From positions 1-64,000 of the forward strand of contig CAJMRM010000008.1 of assembly GCA_905215775.1 (NCBI GenBank): 64,000 nt of DNA, given 5' to 3'. The position numbers were made by a program, and so were the translations under genes. Below the pieces are notes generated by a model, which did no database searches, was not told the DNA's origin, and worked only from the letters and a program-made list of their open reading frames with translations. The first letter of the stretch is position 1, and every line of letters starts with the position of its first letter. Source of the stretch: an uncultured bacterium. GTDB lineage: Bacteria > Bacillota > Clostridia > Lachnospirales > Lachnospiraceae. Below, piece by piece: positions 1-8,900 of this stretch.

Positions 1-168
1 TTTATTGTCCGGTGGAATTTACCACTGCACTGGAATTTAAAATTTCAAGTCAGCGTTTTCGGGAACGTGTTTCCCCGGGTCTTCTTTTTCCGCTGGAGAG
101 CCGCCGGCCATGTCCCGCTTTCCAGAGTCCTGCGGCCTTCCGGCTGCGTCTCCGCCCTCCAGAAGGTC

Positions 169-252
169 TTACCGCTTCATGGCCATCAGCGTTCCCACGA
201 TTCCCATGATGCACAGAACAATCGCGGCCATTCTCTTTTGTCCCTTGCTCAC
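169..252 (-). CDS. Small hydrophobic membrane peptide (27 aa), unknown function
   Basis: A 27-residue reading frame starts at a GTG codon, with AAAGGAGG eight bases upstream and no competing start of similar quality. The product has a short basic N-terminus (SKGQKR) followed by about 18 hydrophobic residues (AAIVLCIMGIVGTLMAM) and ends in KR, so a single membrane span is likely. It is transcribed away from the TSUP permease gene. The strong ribosome binding site and compact hydrophobic design support a real small protein. I do not recognise a named family with certainty. A longer frame in the same phase begins further upstream but has no comparable ribosome binding site. Confidence 0.5.
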   Translation of the reverse strand: MSKGQKRMAAIVLCIMGIVGTLMAMKR

Positions 253-312
253 GCCTTTAGCCTCCTTTCCTTCCGGCCCGGAGACCGGGTCCGGTGACGG
301 ATCCAAAATCAT

Positions 313-341
313 TTGACTATTTCCATGAACCAGTTTATGAT
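313..341 (+). promoter_or_regulatory. Sigma-70 type promoter for the TSUP permease gene
   Basis: TTGACT at 313-318 and TATGAT at 336-341 are separated by exactly 17 bases. They lie about 50 bases upstream of the permease start codon at 392. Confidence 0.6.
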
Positions 342-391
342 GGTAAGGCACAACGGATAAAACATAAAACCACAAGGGGGATTTTACTGCT

Positions 392-1150
392 ATGGAATAC
401 GTTCACAATCTGATCTGGCTCTGTCCCATGCTGTTTGTCGCCGGATTCATCGACTCCATCGCCGGAGGCGGCGGACTCATCGCCATGCCCGCTTACATGA
501 TGTGCGGAATGCCCATGTATTACGTATATGGATGCAATAAGTTCCAGTGCGCCTTCGGGAGCACCGCCGCCGCATACAAATACTTTAAAAGCGGCTGCCT
601 GGATCTGAAGATCACTGCCGTCAGCGCCGTATCCTCGTTCCTCTGCTCCTTTTTGGGAACGCGGATCATTTTTTACTTGACGGACGCCCAGATCCGGTCC
701 ATGCTCATGGTACTGCTGCCCTTGACCGCCGTTCTGGTGATCTTTGTGAAAAATGCCTGGAGCTACACGGCCAAAGAGCAGCCTCTGACCGCCCGGAACA
801 TCCTCATGGCCCTGATCACCGGCATGACCATCGGTCTTTACGACAGCCTCTACGGCCCCGGCGGCGGCACCATCGCCATGCTGCTTTTTACCTTCCTGTT
901 CCACTATGATATCCGCACCAGCTCCGGCAACGCCAAGATGGTGCTGATCGTTTCCAACTATACCGCCCTTATCAGCTACATTCTTTCGGGAAACGTTCCC
1001 TTTGCCATCGGCATTCCCTGCGCCGTATGCAACGTCCTGGGAAATTACATCGGCGCAGGCTTTGCCGTGAAAAACGGAGCAAAGGTCATCCGTCCCGTGA
1101 TGATCTGCGTGGTGGCGGTGCTGATCGTAAAACTGCTGCTGGGAAAATAA
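392..1150 (+). CDS. TSUP (TauE/SafE) family membrane permease
   Basis: This 252-residue protein is almost entirely hydrophobic, with about eight predicted membrane segments. It carries the TSUP hallmarks: a glycine-rich stretch near residues 19-31 (DSIAGGGGLI) and a second, related one in the C-terminal half (YGPGGGT near 150-156), reflecting the internal duplication of the family. TSUP proteins export or import sulfite, sulfoacetate and other small organic anions. The substrate cannot be told from this sequence. It stands alone on the plus strand, with a good promoter at 313-341 and a purine-rich AAGGGGGA ribosome binding site. It converges with the amidohydrolase gene, whose end is only 19 bases away. 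Confidence 0.9.
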   Translation: MEYVHNLIWLCPMLFVAGFIDSIAGGGGLIAMPAYMMCGMPMYYVYGCNKFQCAFGSTAAAYKYFKSGCLDLKITAVSAVSSFLCSFLGTRIIFYLTDAQIRSMLMVLLPLTAVLVIFVKNAWSYTAKEQPLTARNILMALITGMTIGLYDSLYGPGGGTIAMLLFTFLFHYDIRTSSGNAKMVLIVSNYTALISYILSGNVPFAIGIPCAVCNVLGNYIGAGFAVKNGAKVIRPVMICVVAVLIVKLLLGK

Positions 1151-1169
1151 AGCGGCAGCCTCTGTTCTT

Positions 1170-2351
1170 TTATTTTATTTCCAGAAATCTTTCCGCGATC
1201 TTTACAAACATGGCCGATCCGATCCAGAGCACATCCTCGTCCACATTGAACCTGGGGTTATGATGGGGGACGTCGGTGTGCTTTTCCGGGTTGGAGGAGC
1301 TTAAGAACATGAAGGCTCCCGGTACCTGGTTGAGGAAATAAGCAAAATCCTCGCCGCCCATATTGGGCGCATCCACGCGGTCGATGACATGGGTTTCTCC
1401 GACCACCTCTCTTGCACAGTCCGCCGCCAGAGCCGCCATCTCCGGGTCGCTGATCACCGGTGGCGCGCCCCAGATCATCTCATACTCCGCTTCGCCGCGG
1501 AAGGCTTTGGCCGTGGCCTCTGCCACCTCTCCGATCCGTCTGGCCAGCTCCTGGCGGACGTCCTCATCCAGGGCGCGGATGGTTCCCTCGATCAGCGCCT
1601 CCGATGGGATCACATTGTATGCGAACCCGGCTTCCATATGGCCGATGGTCAACACCGCCGGCTTCGTGGCCGCGATCTCTCTTGCAACGATCTCCTGGAG
1701 ATTGATCACAATATGGGAAGCAATGTTGATGGGATCCACGCCCTTTTCCGGCGTAGAGCCGTGGCAGCCATTTCCTTTTACCCGGATCACAAATTTATCA
1801 AAAGACGCCATACAGCATCCCGGCGTACATACCAGGGTACCCGACGGGATATCTTTAGAAAGGATGGTTCCGATATGGGTGCCGAACACAGCGTCCGCTC
1901 CCTGGAGCCCGCCTTCCTTTATGGTACGCTCCGCTCCCCTGGAGCCCTCCTCATCGGTCTGGAATAAGAGGCGGACTGTGCCTGGGATCCGTTCCTTATT
2001 TTCGTTTAAAACCCGGGCTGCTCCCAGGAGCATGGCCGTATGGGCGTCATGGCCGCAGGCGTGCATAGCCCCCTCGTTCCGGGAAATGTATTCCACGTCA
2101 TTGGCCTCCTGGATGGGCAGAGCGTCCATATCGGCCCGGAAGGCTATGGTCCTTCCCGGACTTCCTCCCCGGATCTCAGCGATCAGACCGCTGTCGCTTT
2201 TATTTTCCGTAAACGGGATCCCCATTTCCGTCAGCTTTTTCATTACGTATGCCTTTGTCTCCGGCAGATTCCCACCGATTTCCGGGATCTGGTGCAGATC
2301 CCTCCGCATGGTCACGATCTCATCCTGCAATTCTTTACAAATCTCCCACAT
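1170..2351 (-). CDS. M20 family amidohydrolase (N-acyl amino acid / hippurate hydrolase type)
   Basis: A 393-residue M20D metallopeptidase-type amidohydrolase. Visible motifs are HACGHDAHTAM (metal-binding His and Asp around residue 100), the catalytic acidic pair in TDEEGSRGAE near 137-146, and the C-terminal GGEDFAYFL with its metal ligand. A central dimerisation domain interrupts the catalytic one, as is usual. Members remove acyl groups from N-acyl amino acids or related conjugates in the cytoplasm. The start was set at MWEICK because AAAGGAG lies six bases upstream of that ATG, while an in-frame ATG eight codons earlier has no such site. The exact substrate is unknown. Confidence 0.9.
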   Translation of the reverse strand: MWEICKELQDEIVTMRRDLHQIPEIGGNLPETKAYVMKKLTEMGIPFTENKSDSGLIAEIRGGSPGRTIAFRADMDALPIQEANDVEYISRNEGAMHACGHDAHTAMLLGAARVLNENKERIPGTVRLLFQTDEEGSRGAERTIKEGGLQGADAVFGTHIGTILSKDIPSGTLVCTPGCCMASFDKFVIRVKGNGCHGSTPEKGVDPINIASHIVINLQEIVAREIAATKPAVLTIGHMEAGFAYNVIPSEALIEGTIRALDEDVRQELARRIGEVAEATAKAFRGEAEYEMIWGAPPVISDPEMAALAADCAREVVGETHVIDRVDAPNMGGEDFAYFLNQVPGAFMFLSSSNPEKHTDVPHHNPRFNVDEDVLWIGSAMFVKIAERFLEIK

Positions 2352-2435
2352 AATGTTCTCCTTTTCCCATTTCATCCGCCCGTTCCAGGCGTCTGCGGCG
2401 CAGGCCCGGACAGACGTTTTCCGAAGCCGCGCCGC

Positions 2436-2493
2436 AAAAATCCCCCTCCCGGGATTTCTGAAATTTTTATCTTTCCGAAACCCGGGAAGGGGA
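2436..2493 (-). terminator. Rho-independent terminator of the EF-G-like gene
   Basis: Reading the minus strand, CCCC-TTCCCGGGTTTC pairs with GAAATCCCGGGA-GGGG around an A/T-rich loop. The stem is followed immediately by TTTTT. It begins about 18 bases after the stop codon of the GTPase gene. Confidence 0.75.
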
Positions 2494-2510
2494 CCGCTTA
2501 TTTCCGTTGC

Positions 2511-4616
2511 TTAGGATTCGGAAGAATCCAGGCTTGCAGCCCTTGCTTCCACTTCCTTCTTCTGAACGTCTCCAGGAGCCTGCTCATAACGGCTGAATTC
2601 ATAAGAAAATACGCCGATTCCGCCGGTCATGGAGCGGAGGTCTGTGTTATAGCCGTAAAGCTCGGAGGCAGGCACGTCTGCCACGATCTCCTGTTTTCCG
2701 CCGTGTAAGGAATTCATACCAAGAACGCGGCCTCTTCTGCGGTTCAGATCTCCCATTACGTCACCGGTATATTTATCCGGAACCACAACCTTTAAGGAAG
2801 CGATGGGCTCTAAGAGCACCGGACCGGCTTCCATAAAGCCCTTCTTGAAGGCCAGGGTCGCAGCCATCTTAAAGGCCATTTCAGAGGAGTCCACCGGATG
2901 GTAGGAGCCGTCTAAAAGCGTAGCCTTGATGCCAACCACCGGATATGCGGCCAGCGGGCCCTTCACGCAGCATTCCTGAACGCCCTTTTCCACTGCCGGG
3001 AAGTAGTTTTTGGGAACTGCGCCGCCGAATACCTTTTCTTCAAATACATAAGGTGTCTCCAGATCGCCGGAGGGCTCAAAGGACATCTTAACATCGCCGA
3101 ACTGGCCGTGTCCGCCGGACTGCTTCTTATATCTTCCCGGAGCCTCCACTTTCTTTCGGATGGTCTCGCGGAATGCAAATTTCGGCTTGGAAAGCTCTAC
3201 CTCTACCTTATAACGGCCCAGAAGCTTGCTGACAACCACCTCCAGCTGCTGGTCTCCGATGCCATAAAGAAGGCTCTGGCGGTTCTCCGAGTCGTTGACA
3301 GCCCGCAGGGTCAGATCCTCTTCCATCAGCTTGGAAAGTGCGCTGGAAATCTTATCCTCGTCGCCCTTGGTCTTTGCCGTGTAACGCATATATGTATACG
3401 GAGTGGAGATCTTCGGCTTATGGTAAACAATGGGAGCGCTCCGTAAGGCGATGGTATCGCCGGTCTGGGTAACGTTAAGCTTTGCAACGGCGCCGATGTC
3501 TCCGGCCTTTAATTCCGGAACCTCGATGACCTCCTTGCCTCTTAATATATAAACCTTGGCGATCTTTTCCTCCGCATCCTTATTTACGTTGTAAATGGTG
3601 CTGTCGGGTTTTAAAACACCGGTACAGATCTTCATCATGGAATATTTTCCGATAAACGGATCCACCACAGTCTTAAATACCTTTGCAGACAGGGAAACCT
3701 CGTCGTTGTATTTGGCGGTGAAGCGCTCGCCGTTGGAAACGTCTACGCCGATGCACTCGCCTGCCTCATCCGGTGACGGGAAGTAACGGTCAATGGCATT
3801 TAACAGAGCGTGGAAGCCCTGGCAGTTGATTCCGGAGCCCATCATAACGGGTACGATATTGCCCTGGCACACGTTGGTCTGTACGGCAGTATAGATCTCA
3901 TCCTGGGTAAATTCCTCGCCGGAGAAATAACGCTCCATATATTCCTCGCTGGTCTCGGCTACGGCCTCGATCAGGGCGTCGCGGATGATTCCTAAGTTTT
4001 TCTTCGTATATTCAGGAATCTCACATTCCTCATAGTCGGACAGATTCGTAAACCGTCTTCCTTCCATCTTAACAGCGTTTACGAAGCCGACGAATTTTTC
4101 ATTCTCACGGATCGGCACCTGGAACGGGGCGATCTTTCTGCCGAACTGCTTTTCCAGCTTTAAGATCAATTCACGGAAGGATGCATGGTCATCATCCATA
4201 TTGGTCACAAAAATGATTCTGGGAAGGCGGTACTCTTCACATAATTCCCAGGCCTTTTCTGTACCTACTTCAATACCGGCCTTGCAGTTTACCACGATAA
4301 TGGCTGCGTCTGCAACGCTGACAGCCTCTTCCACCTCGCCCACAAAGTCGAAGTATCCGGGAGTATCCAGAAGGTTGATCTTAACTTTTCCTTCTGCGCC
4401 CTGGTATTCGATGGGGATCATTGTTGTAGAAATTGAGAACTGTCTTTTTATTTCTTCTTTATCATAATCACTGATGGTATTTCCGTCAGAGATTTTTCCC
4501 ATTCTCTTGGTCACGCCGGTCAGATAAGCCAGTGCTTCAGCGACTGTGGACTTTCCGGCGCCACCGTGGCCTAAAAGTACAACATTGCGGATCTGTTTTG
4601 TTCCATAAACGTCCAT
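2511..4616 (-). CDS. EF-G-like translational GTPase with altered G motifs
   Basis: The 701-residue protein has the full EF-G domain order: GTPase domain, domain II, then domains III-V, ending around the LNRRRGRVLGM region typical of domain V. It is cytoplasmic and would act on the ribosome. It belongs to the EF-G-like paralogue group and is not canonical FusA. The P-loop is GHGGAGKS (residues 16-23). The G3 motif reads DTPGY, where canonical EF-G has DTPGH with the catalytic His. The G4 motif reads TNMD, where NKMD is usual. The start was placed at MDVYG, seven bases after GGGAGG; the ATG two codons earlier is too close to that site. It has its own promoter (4690-4718) and terminator. Confidence 0.88.
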   Translation of the reverse strand: MDVYGTKQIRNVVLLGHGGAGKSTVAEALAYLTGVTKRMGKISDGNTISDYDKEEIKRQFSISTTMIPIEYQGAEGKVKINLLDTPGYFDFVGEVEEAVSVADAAIIVVNCKAGIEVGTEKAWELCEEYRLPRIIFVTNMDDDHASFRELILKLEKQFGRKIAPFQVPIRENEKFVGFVNAVKMEGRRFTNLSDYEECEIPEYTKKNLGIIRDALIEAVAETSEEYMERYFSGEEFTQDEIYTAVQTNVCQGNIVPVMMGSGINCQGFHALLNAIDRYFPSPDEAGECIGVDVSNGERFTAKYNDEVSLSAKVFKTVVDPFIGKYSMMKICTGVLKPDSTIYNVNKDAEEKIAKVYILRGKEVIEVPELKAGDIGAVAKLNVTQTGDTIALRSAPIVYHKPKISTPYTYMRYTAKTKGDEDKISSALSKLMEEDLTLRAVNDSENRQSLLYGIGDQQLEVVVSKLLGRYKVEVELSKPKFAFRETIRKKVEAPGRYKKQSGGHGQFGDVKMSFEPSGDLETPYVFEEKVFGGAVPKNYFPAVEKGVQECCVKGPLAAYPVVGIKATLLDGSYHPVDSSEMAFKMAATLAFKKGFMEAGPVLLEPIASLKVVVPDKYTGDVMGDLNRRRGRVLGMNSLHGGKQEIVADVPASELYGYNTDLRSMTGGIGVFSYEFSRYEQAPGDVQKKEVEARAASLDSSES

Positions 4617-4689
4617 ATTCATTCCTCCCGTACTGTTTTAGTCGTTGGTTTTCGGACAATTTAATTTTCATCTCCAAACCTATGAGGAT

Positions 4690-4718
4690 ATTCTACCAAA
4701 ATTTGCGCAATATTACAA
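4690..4718 (-). promoter_or_regulatory. Sigma-70 type promoter for the EF-G-like gene
   Basis: On the minus strand TTGTAA and TAGAAT are separated by 17 bases. They lie about 75 bases upstream of the chosen start of the GTPase gene. Confidence 0.5.
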
Positions 4719-4814
4719 GCAAAATATGCAAAGTGCACAAAATATTTCCCAAAACATCCGGACGATGGAGGATATGCGCCATGGATCCCCGTTTTCGCTT
4801 TCTTTCCTCTCTCC

Positions 4815-5909
4815 TTAATGATCGGATTTCAGCCCTGCTCCGCACATGGTGATCAGGCAGTCCCGGATCTCCCCGTCCCTGCGGCAGGCCTCCAGATAGG
4901 CCGCGTAATTGGCCGCGGTGGTATGCTCGCAGTAGATGCCCTTTCGCGCCAGGAGCTCCCTGGCCTCCAGGATCCTCTCTTCCGGGGCATGGAGGAACTG
5001 GACGCGGTATTTATAGGCATATTCCAGGATCTCCTCTCCCCGCATGGGAACACCAATGGCAATTCCCTCGGCCAGAGTCGCCTCCGGAAGGACCCTGGCA
5101 GGCTCCCGGCTTCCCTCCTGGGCCGCCCTGAATAAGGGATCGCATTTCTCACTCTGGACCGCAAGGATCCGGGGCATGGCGGCGATCCTTCCGCTGTCCA
5201 GCAGGTGCTCCAGTGCTTTTATGGCTCCCAGGAAAAGCGTGCCGTTGCCGACGGGGATCACCAGATTTTCCGGGATCCTCCCCAGCTGCTCCATGACCTC
5301 ATAGATATACGTTTTCGTCCCCTCATAGAAAAACGGATTGTATACGTGATTTGCATAGTACAGGCCCTCCCGGCCGGCTTTTTCCCGGCACACAGAGGCA
5401 CAGAGATCCCTGCTTCCGGGCACCACCGTACATACTGCACCGTGGGAACGGATCATGGCGATCTTTTTGGGGGAGGTTCCCTCCGGCACAAAGATCTCGC
5501 AGCGGATCCCGGCCCTGGCCGCATAGGCGGCAATGCTGTTTCCCGCGTTGCCGCTGCTGTCCTGGACCACATAATCGACTCCGGCCGCCTTACAGTGGGC
5601 CATCAGCACCGCCGCTCCCCGGTCCTTATAGGAAAGGGTAGGCATCATATAATCCATCTTAAGGAGCACGTTCTCATCCAGGCGGACCACCGGCGTCATC
5701 CCCTCTCCCAGGGTCAGCCCCCGCCAGCTCTCGTCCTCCAGAGCCATATACTTCCTGTAACGGAACTGGCTCCACTGGCTTCTGTCAATGCCATCCTCCG
5801 TAAACGGAGGCGGAGTAAAGTCCAGCTTCCAGAGGCCGCCGCAGACGCACCTGGCCTGGCGGGTGGAAACGGATACCCGATTTCCGCATTTCGAACAAAC
5901 GTAATCCAT
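4815..5909 (-). CDS. Threonine synthase-like PLP-dependent enzyme
   Basis: A 364-residue fold-type II PLP enzyme. A short N-terminal zinc-ribbon-like segment has CSKC and CVCG cysteine pairs (residues 5-8 and 21-24). The PLP lysine lies in SYKDRGA (Lys95), the glycine/asparagine loop in SSGNAGNS (117-124), and the phosphate-binding segment in VPVGNGT. These match threonine synthase, which converts O-phosphohomoserine to threonine, and close relatives. Its ribosome binding site (GAGGAGGAA) is made of the last codons of the 1602-residue protein gene, whose stop ends two bases before its ATG leader, so translation is probably coupled to the CIS operon. No other threonine gene is nearby. The physiological reaction is therefore uncertain. 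Confidence 0.8.
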   Translation of the reverse strand: MDYVCSKCGNRVSVSTRQARCVCGGLWKLDFTPPPFTEDGIDRSQWSQFRYRKYMALEDESWRGLTLGEGMTPVVRLDENVLLKMDYMMPTLSYKDRGAAVLMAHCKAAGVDYVVQDSSGNAGNSIAAYAARAGIRCEIFVPEGTSPKKIAMIRSHGAVCTVVPGSRDLCASVCREKAGREGLYYANHVYNPFFYEGTKTYIYEVMEQLGRIPENLVIPVGNGTLFLGAIKALEHLLDSGRIAAMPRILAVQSEKCDPLFRAAQEGSREPARVLPEATLAEGIAIGVPMRGEEILEYAYKYRVQFLHAPEERILEARELLARKGIYCEHTTAANYAAYLEACRRDGEIRDCLITMCGAGLKSDH

Positions 5910-5911
5910 AT

Positions 5912-8900
5912 TTATTCCTCCTCATTTCTGACACGGAGCGCATCCATCTGCCGGAGGGCCGCATCTGCCCGCCTTCGGGCGTTCTCTGCTTCCTGCTCCG
6001 TCCTTCTGGTTTCTTCCTCCGGATCCTCATGGGCACTGATGAAGCCCATGGCCTCCTCAAAGCGTCCCAGCTGTTCCCAGATGGATTCCGGCCTGGTCTT
6101 GATATTGATAACGGCATTTGTCAGTGCGTTGCATTTTTCTGTCATCCTCTGAAGCTCCTCCCGCATCCGCCGGATCTCCCTTTCTGCCCGCTCCATCTCC
6201 GCCAGACTGGACTCATACTCCTGCTTCCGTCCCTGCTCATATTCCAGGATCTCGTTCTTAAGCTCGCTGCCCTGGCGCTCCCTTAGCTGCTCCGCAAAAT
6301 CCTTAAAGGACTGGTCGCCGGCCTGCTCTGTCTTCTTAAACCGCTTGGATTTTTCCAGGTAATCCTTCCGCTTCCGTTCTCTAAGATCCGGATCCTGCAG
6401 AAGGCCTGCATCCATGAAGTTTTCCGCACCTTCCGAAAGCCCCAGAAGCGTCCGCAGCCGATCCGCATGCTTGCGGCCCACTTCCTCTGCCCGCATGTTT
6501 TCATAGACGATCAGCTCATCGGCGCCGGCGTCCTCCTTGTTCATGGTCCTTTCAAACCGGCTCCTCTTTCCCAGCGTGTTCTTAACGGTCCTCCACAGGC
6601 CCGGATCATCCTGCTCCACCTGAGCCTTATATCTCCCGTAGATCTCCTCGTAGCCCTCTCCCTGGTCCTGGGCCTGATGGATCAGATCGATCCGGTCCAG
6701 ATGCTTTTTTCCTATCCGCTCCACCCGGCGGTTTTCCAATTCCATCAGATCCTCACGGGTCAGCTGCCGTCCGTCGATCTGTCCGGTCTTTATGGCCTTT
6801 AACAGGAATTCCTTATAGCCGTTTCCGGCCCCCATTTCCTCATAGGCGTCCAGCAGCTCCTCATATGAAGCGCCGGAGTCCGTCAGAGTGCGGAGTCTGG
6901 CATACCGGTCATAATGACCGGCGGCGCCGTTCTTTTTCTGGGTACGCTCTGCAAGTCCAGCCTCATAAAACCTGCGGATATCCATAAGATCCGGCGGCGT
7001 CTGGGCAAATTTTTCCCTCTGGTGGGCTCGTATCTCCTCCAGGATCTCCTTTTTTCCTCCCGTCAGGGAGAGATAGGTCGTGAGCGCCTTGAAATCCGGG
7101 GTCCCGCTTTCTTTCATGACCAGCAGTTCCTGGTAAACGGGATCGGCGGAGCCATCGGAAAATGCCAGCTGCATCAGCGGGAGGTTTAACTCCCTGCCCT
7201 CCTTCAGGCTTTCCCGGTACTGATTTTCCATGTTCTTATACATCTTAAAGTATCCGGATATATACTCTGCCTGTACCTCTGCCTTTTTCTCCTCCGGGGC
7301 TGCTTCCAGCTTGATCTGCCCCCGGCGCAGATACCGGATCGCCATGGCCACCTGTTTCTGGGCATTGGTATCCTTTGTTTTTTTCAGTGCTTCACTGCGC
7401 CTCTGGGCGTAATCCAAAAGGATCTCCAGGGTCATGCCGGAAGCCAGTCCGTCTGTATCCAGCGTATCCAGGTATGTTCCCAGACGGGTCAGGGCGTTCG
7501 ATACGCCCATTTTTCCAAAGATCCCGCTCTTATCGCCCTTCTGTGCCTGTCCTGTGGTCCTGGCCGGGTTTTCTTTCAGATACTGATCCAGTTTCCGGCC
7601 CTCGTCTCCCCAGACCCGGTTTTTCAGCTCCACCTGGAGCAGATCGTCCAGGGTAGCCGTTTTATAGATGCCGTCTCCAAACAGCTCTGTGAGCTGTGGG
7701 ATCCGGCCGTCCTTGCTGCCTCCTGCCTGATTGCTCATGGCCCTGCGGAGCTGCTCTGTCTGCCTTCTGGCGTCATCCTCCTGCGGATGGCTCCCAAGGA
7801 GCTCCATGGCCGCATCCGAGGCGCCCAGGATCTCCAGATCCTTTTTATCAGCACCTTTTTCTGAAAAAACCTTTTCTTTTTCATACTTCAGCAGGAGCTT
7901 CGCATTTCCCAGCCAGTATACATCCCGGCCCTCCAGCTTTCCTGCCCCCAGGACGCCCAGATATTTATCTGCATAGGCCTTTACGGGATCCTCCCCGGCC
8001 AGGACCGCCATGGCTTCGGATCTCCTCTTTCTGGCGTCCTTGGTCACATCTGTGAACCGGCTGTACTCATAATCCAGAAGTGCCTGGGTCCCTGCAAGCA
8101 GGGCGCGGTTTTCTCCGGCCCTGGAGCCTTTCAGCTCCTTTTTATAGATCTTCTGCACCTCTGCGTCCGTCTTCTGTTCTTCCTTCAGTGATTCCAGGGT
8201 CCGGATCCGGTCGAAATGCTTTTTGGTCTTTTTCTCGTACTGCGCCCTTTCATAGGCCACGATCCCTTCGTACGTCCGGTGGCTGTCCTGGTCCTTCTGG
8301 TACATATATGTTTCAAAGCCGCGGCCCGGTCCCGATCCATGGGCCTTATAATAGTCCAGCACATTTGTTCCGGAGGTCTCCTGCCACTGTTCCATATATT
8401 CCATCCGCTGCTCGTGGACCGAGCGGGAGGCTTCGGAAGCCGTTTTCTGTCTTGACAGGTAAATGGAGTCCTTCCGCTCCTCCAATACCCCTTCCATGTA
8501 TTCCAGCTCATTCTGGGCGTCTACCCATACGGCCACGGCAGCATTCTGAATGTTTTGGAGCTGCTCCTCCATGGAGCCCAGCGTATCCTGAAGCCCGCTG
8601 TCCCCCTCCTCTCTGGAGATCAGAAGCGTCTCTCCTGAGCTCTGGACAGTCTTAAAATCCTCCAGAAGCTGTAAAACCGACTGAAAATTTTCCTGGAGGC
8701 CTTCATACCGTACGGTCTCCGCTTCCTCAGGCTTATAGAGGCCATATCGTCTCTCAGCGGTGTTCTTCTTTAGGAAGGAAGGAAGAAAGCCATCCTCCAC
8801 GCTGATGGAAGCCTCGTCCAGGTCCCACCCGGAGAAAAAGCTGTCAGACGGAGATTTCCGGACCTTAAGGGCAGCCCCGATGGTCAGAAGATCCCATTCT

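Noticed and set aside
263..291. GC-rich palindrome before the small membrane peptide
   Set aside because: The stem is short and has no T tract on either strand; no function could be supported.
1363..2514. Plus-strand open frame of 383 codons opposite the amidohydrolase
   Set aside because: The minus-strand M20 gene has all family motifs; the plus frame is Ser/Arg/Pro-rich shadow sequence.
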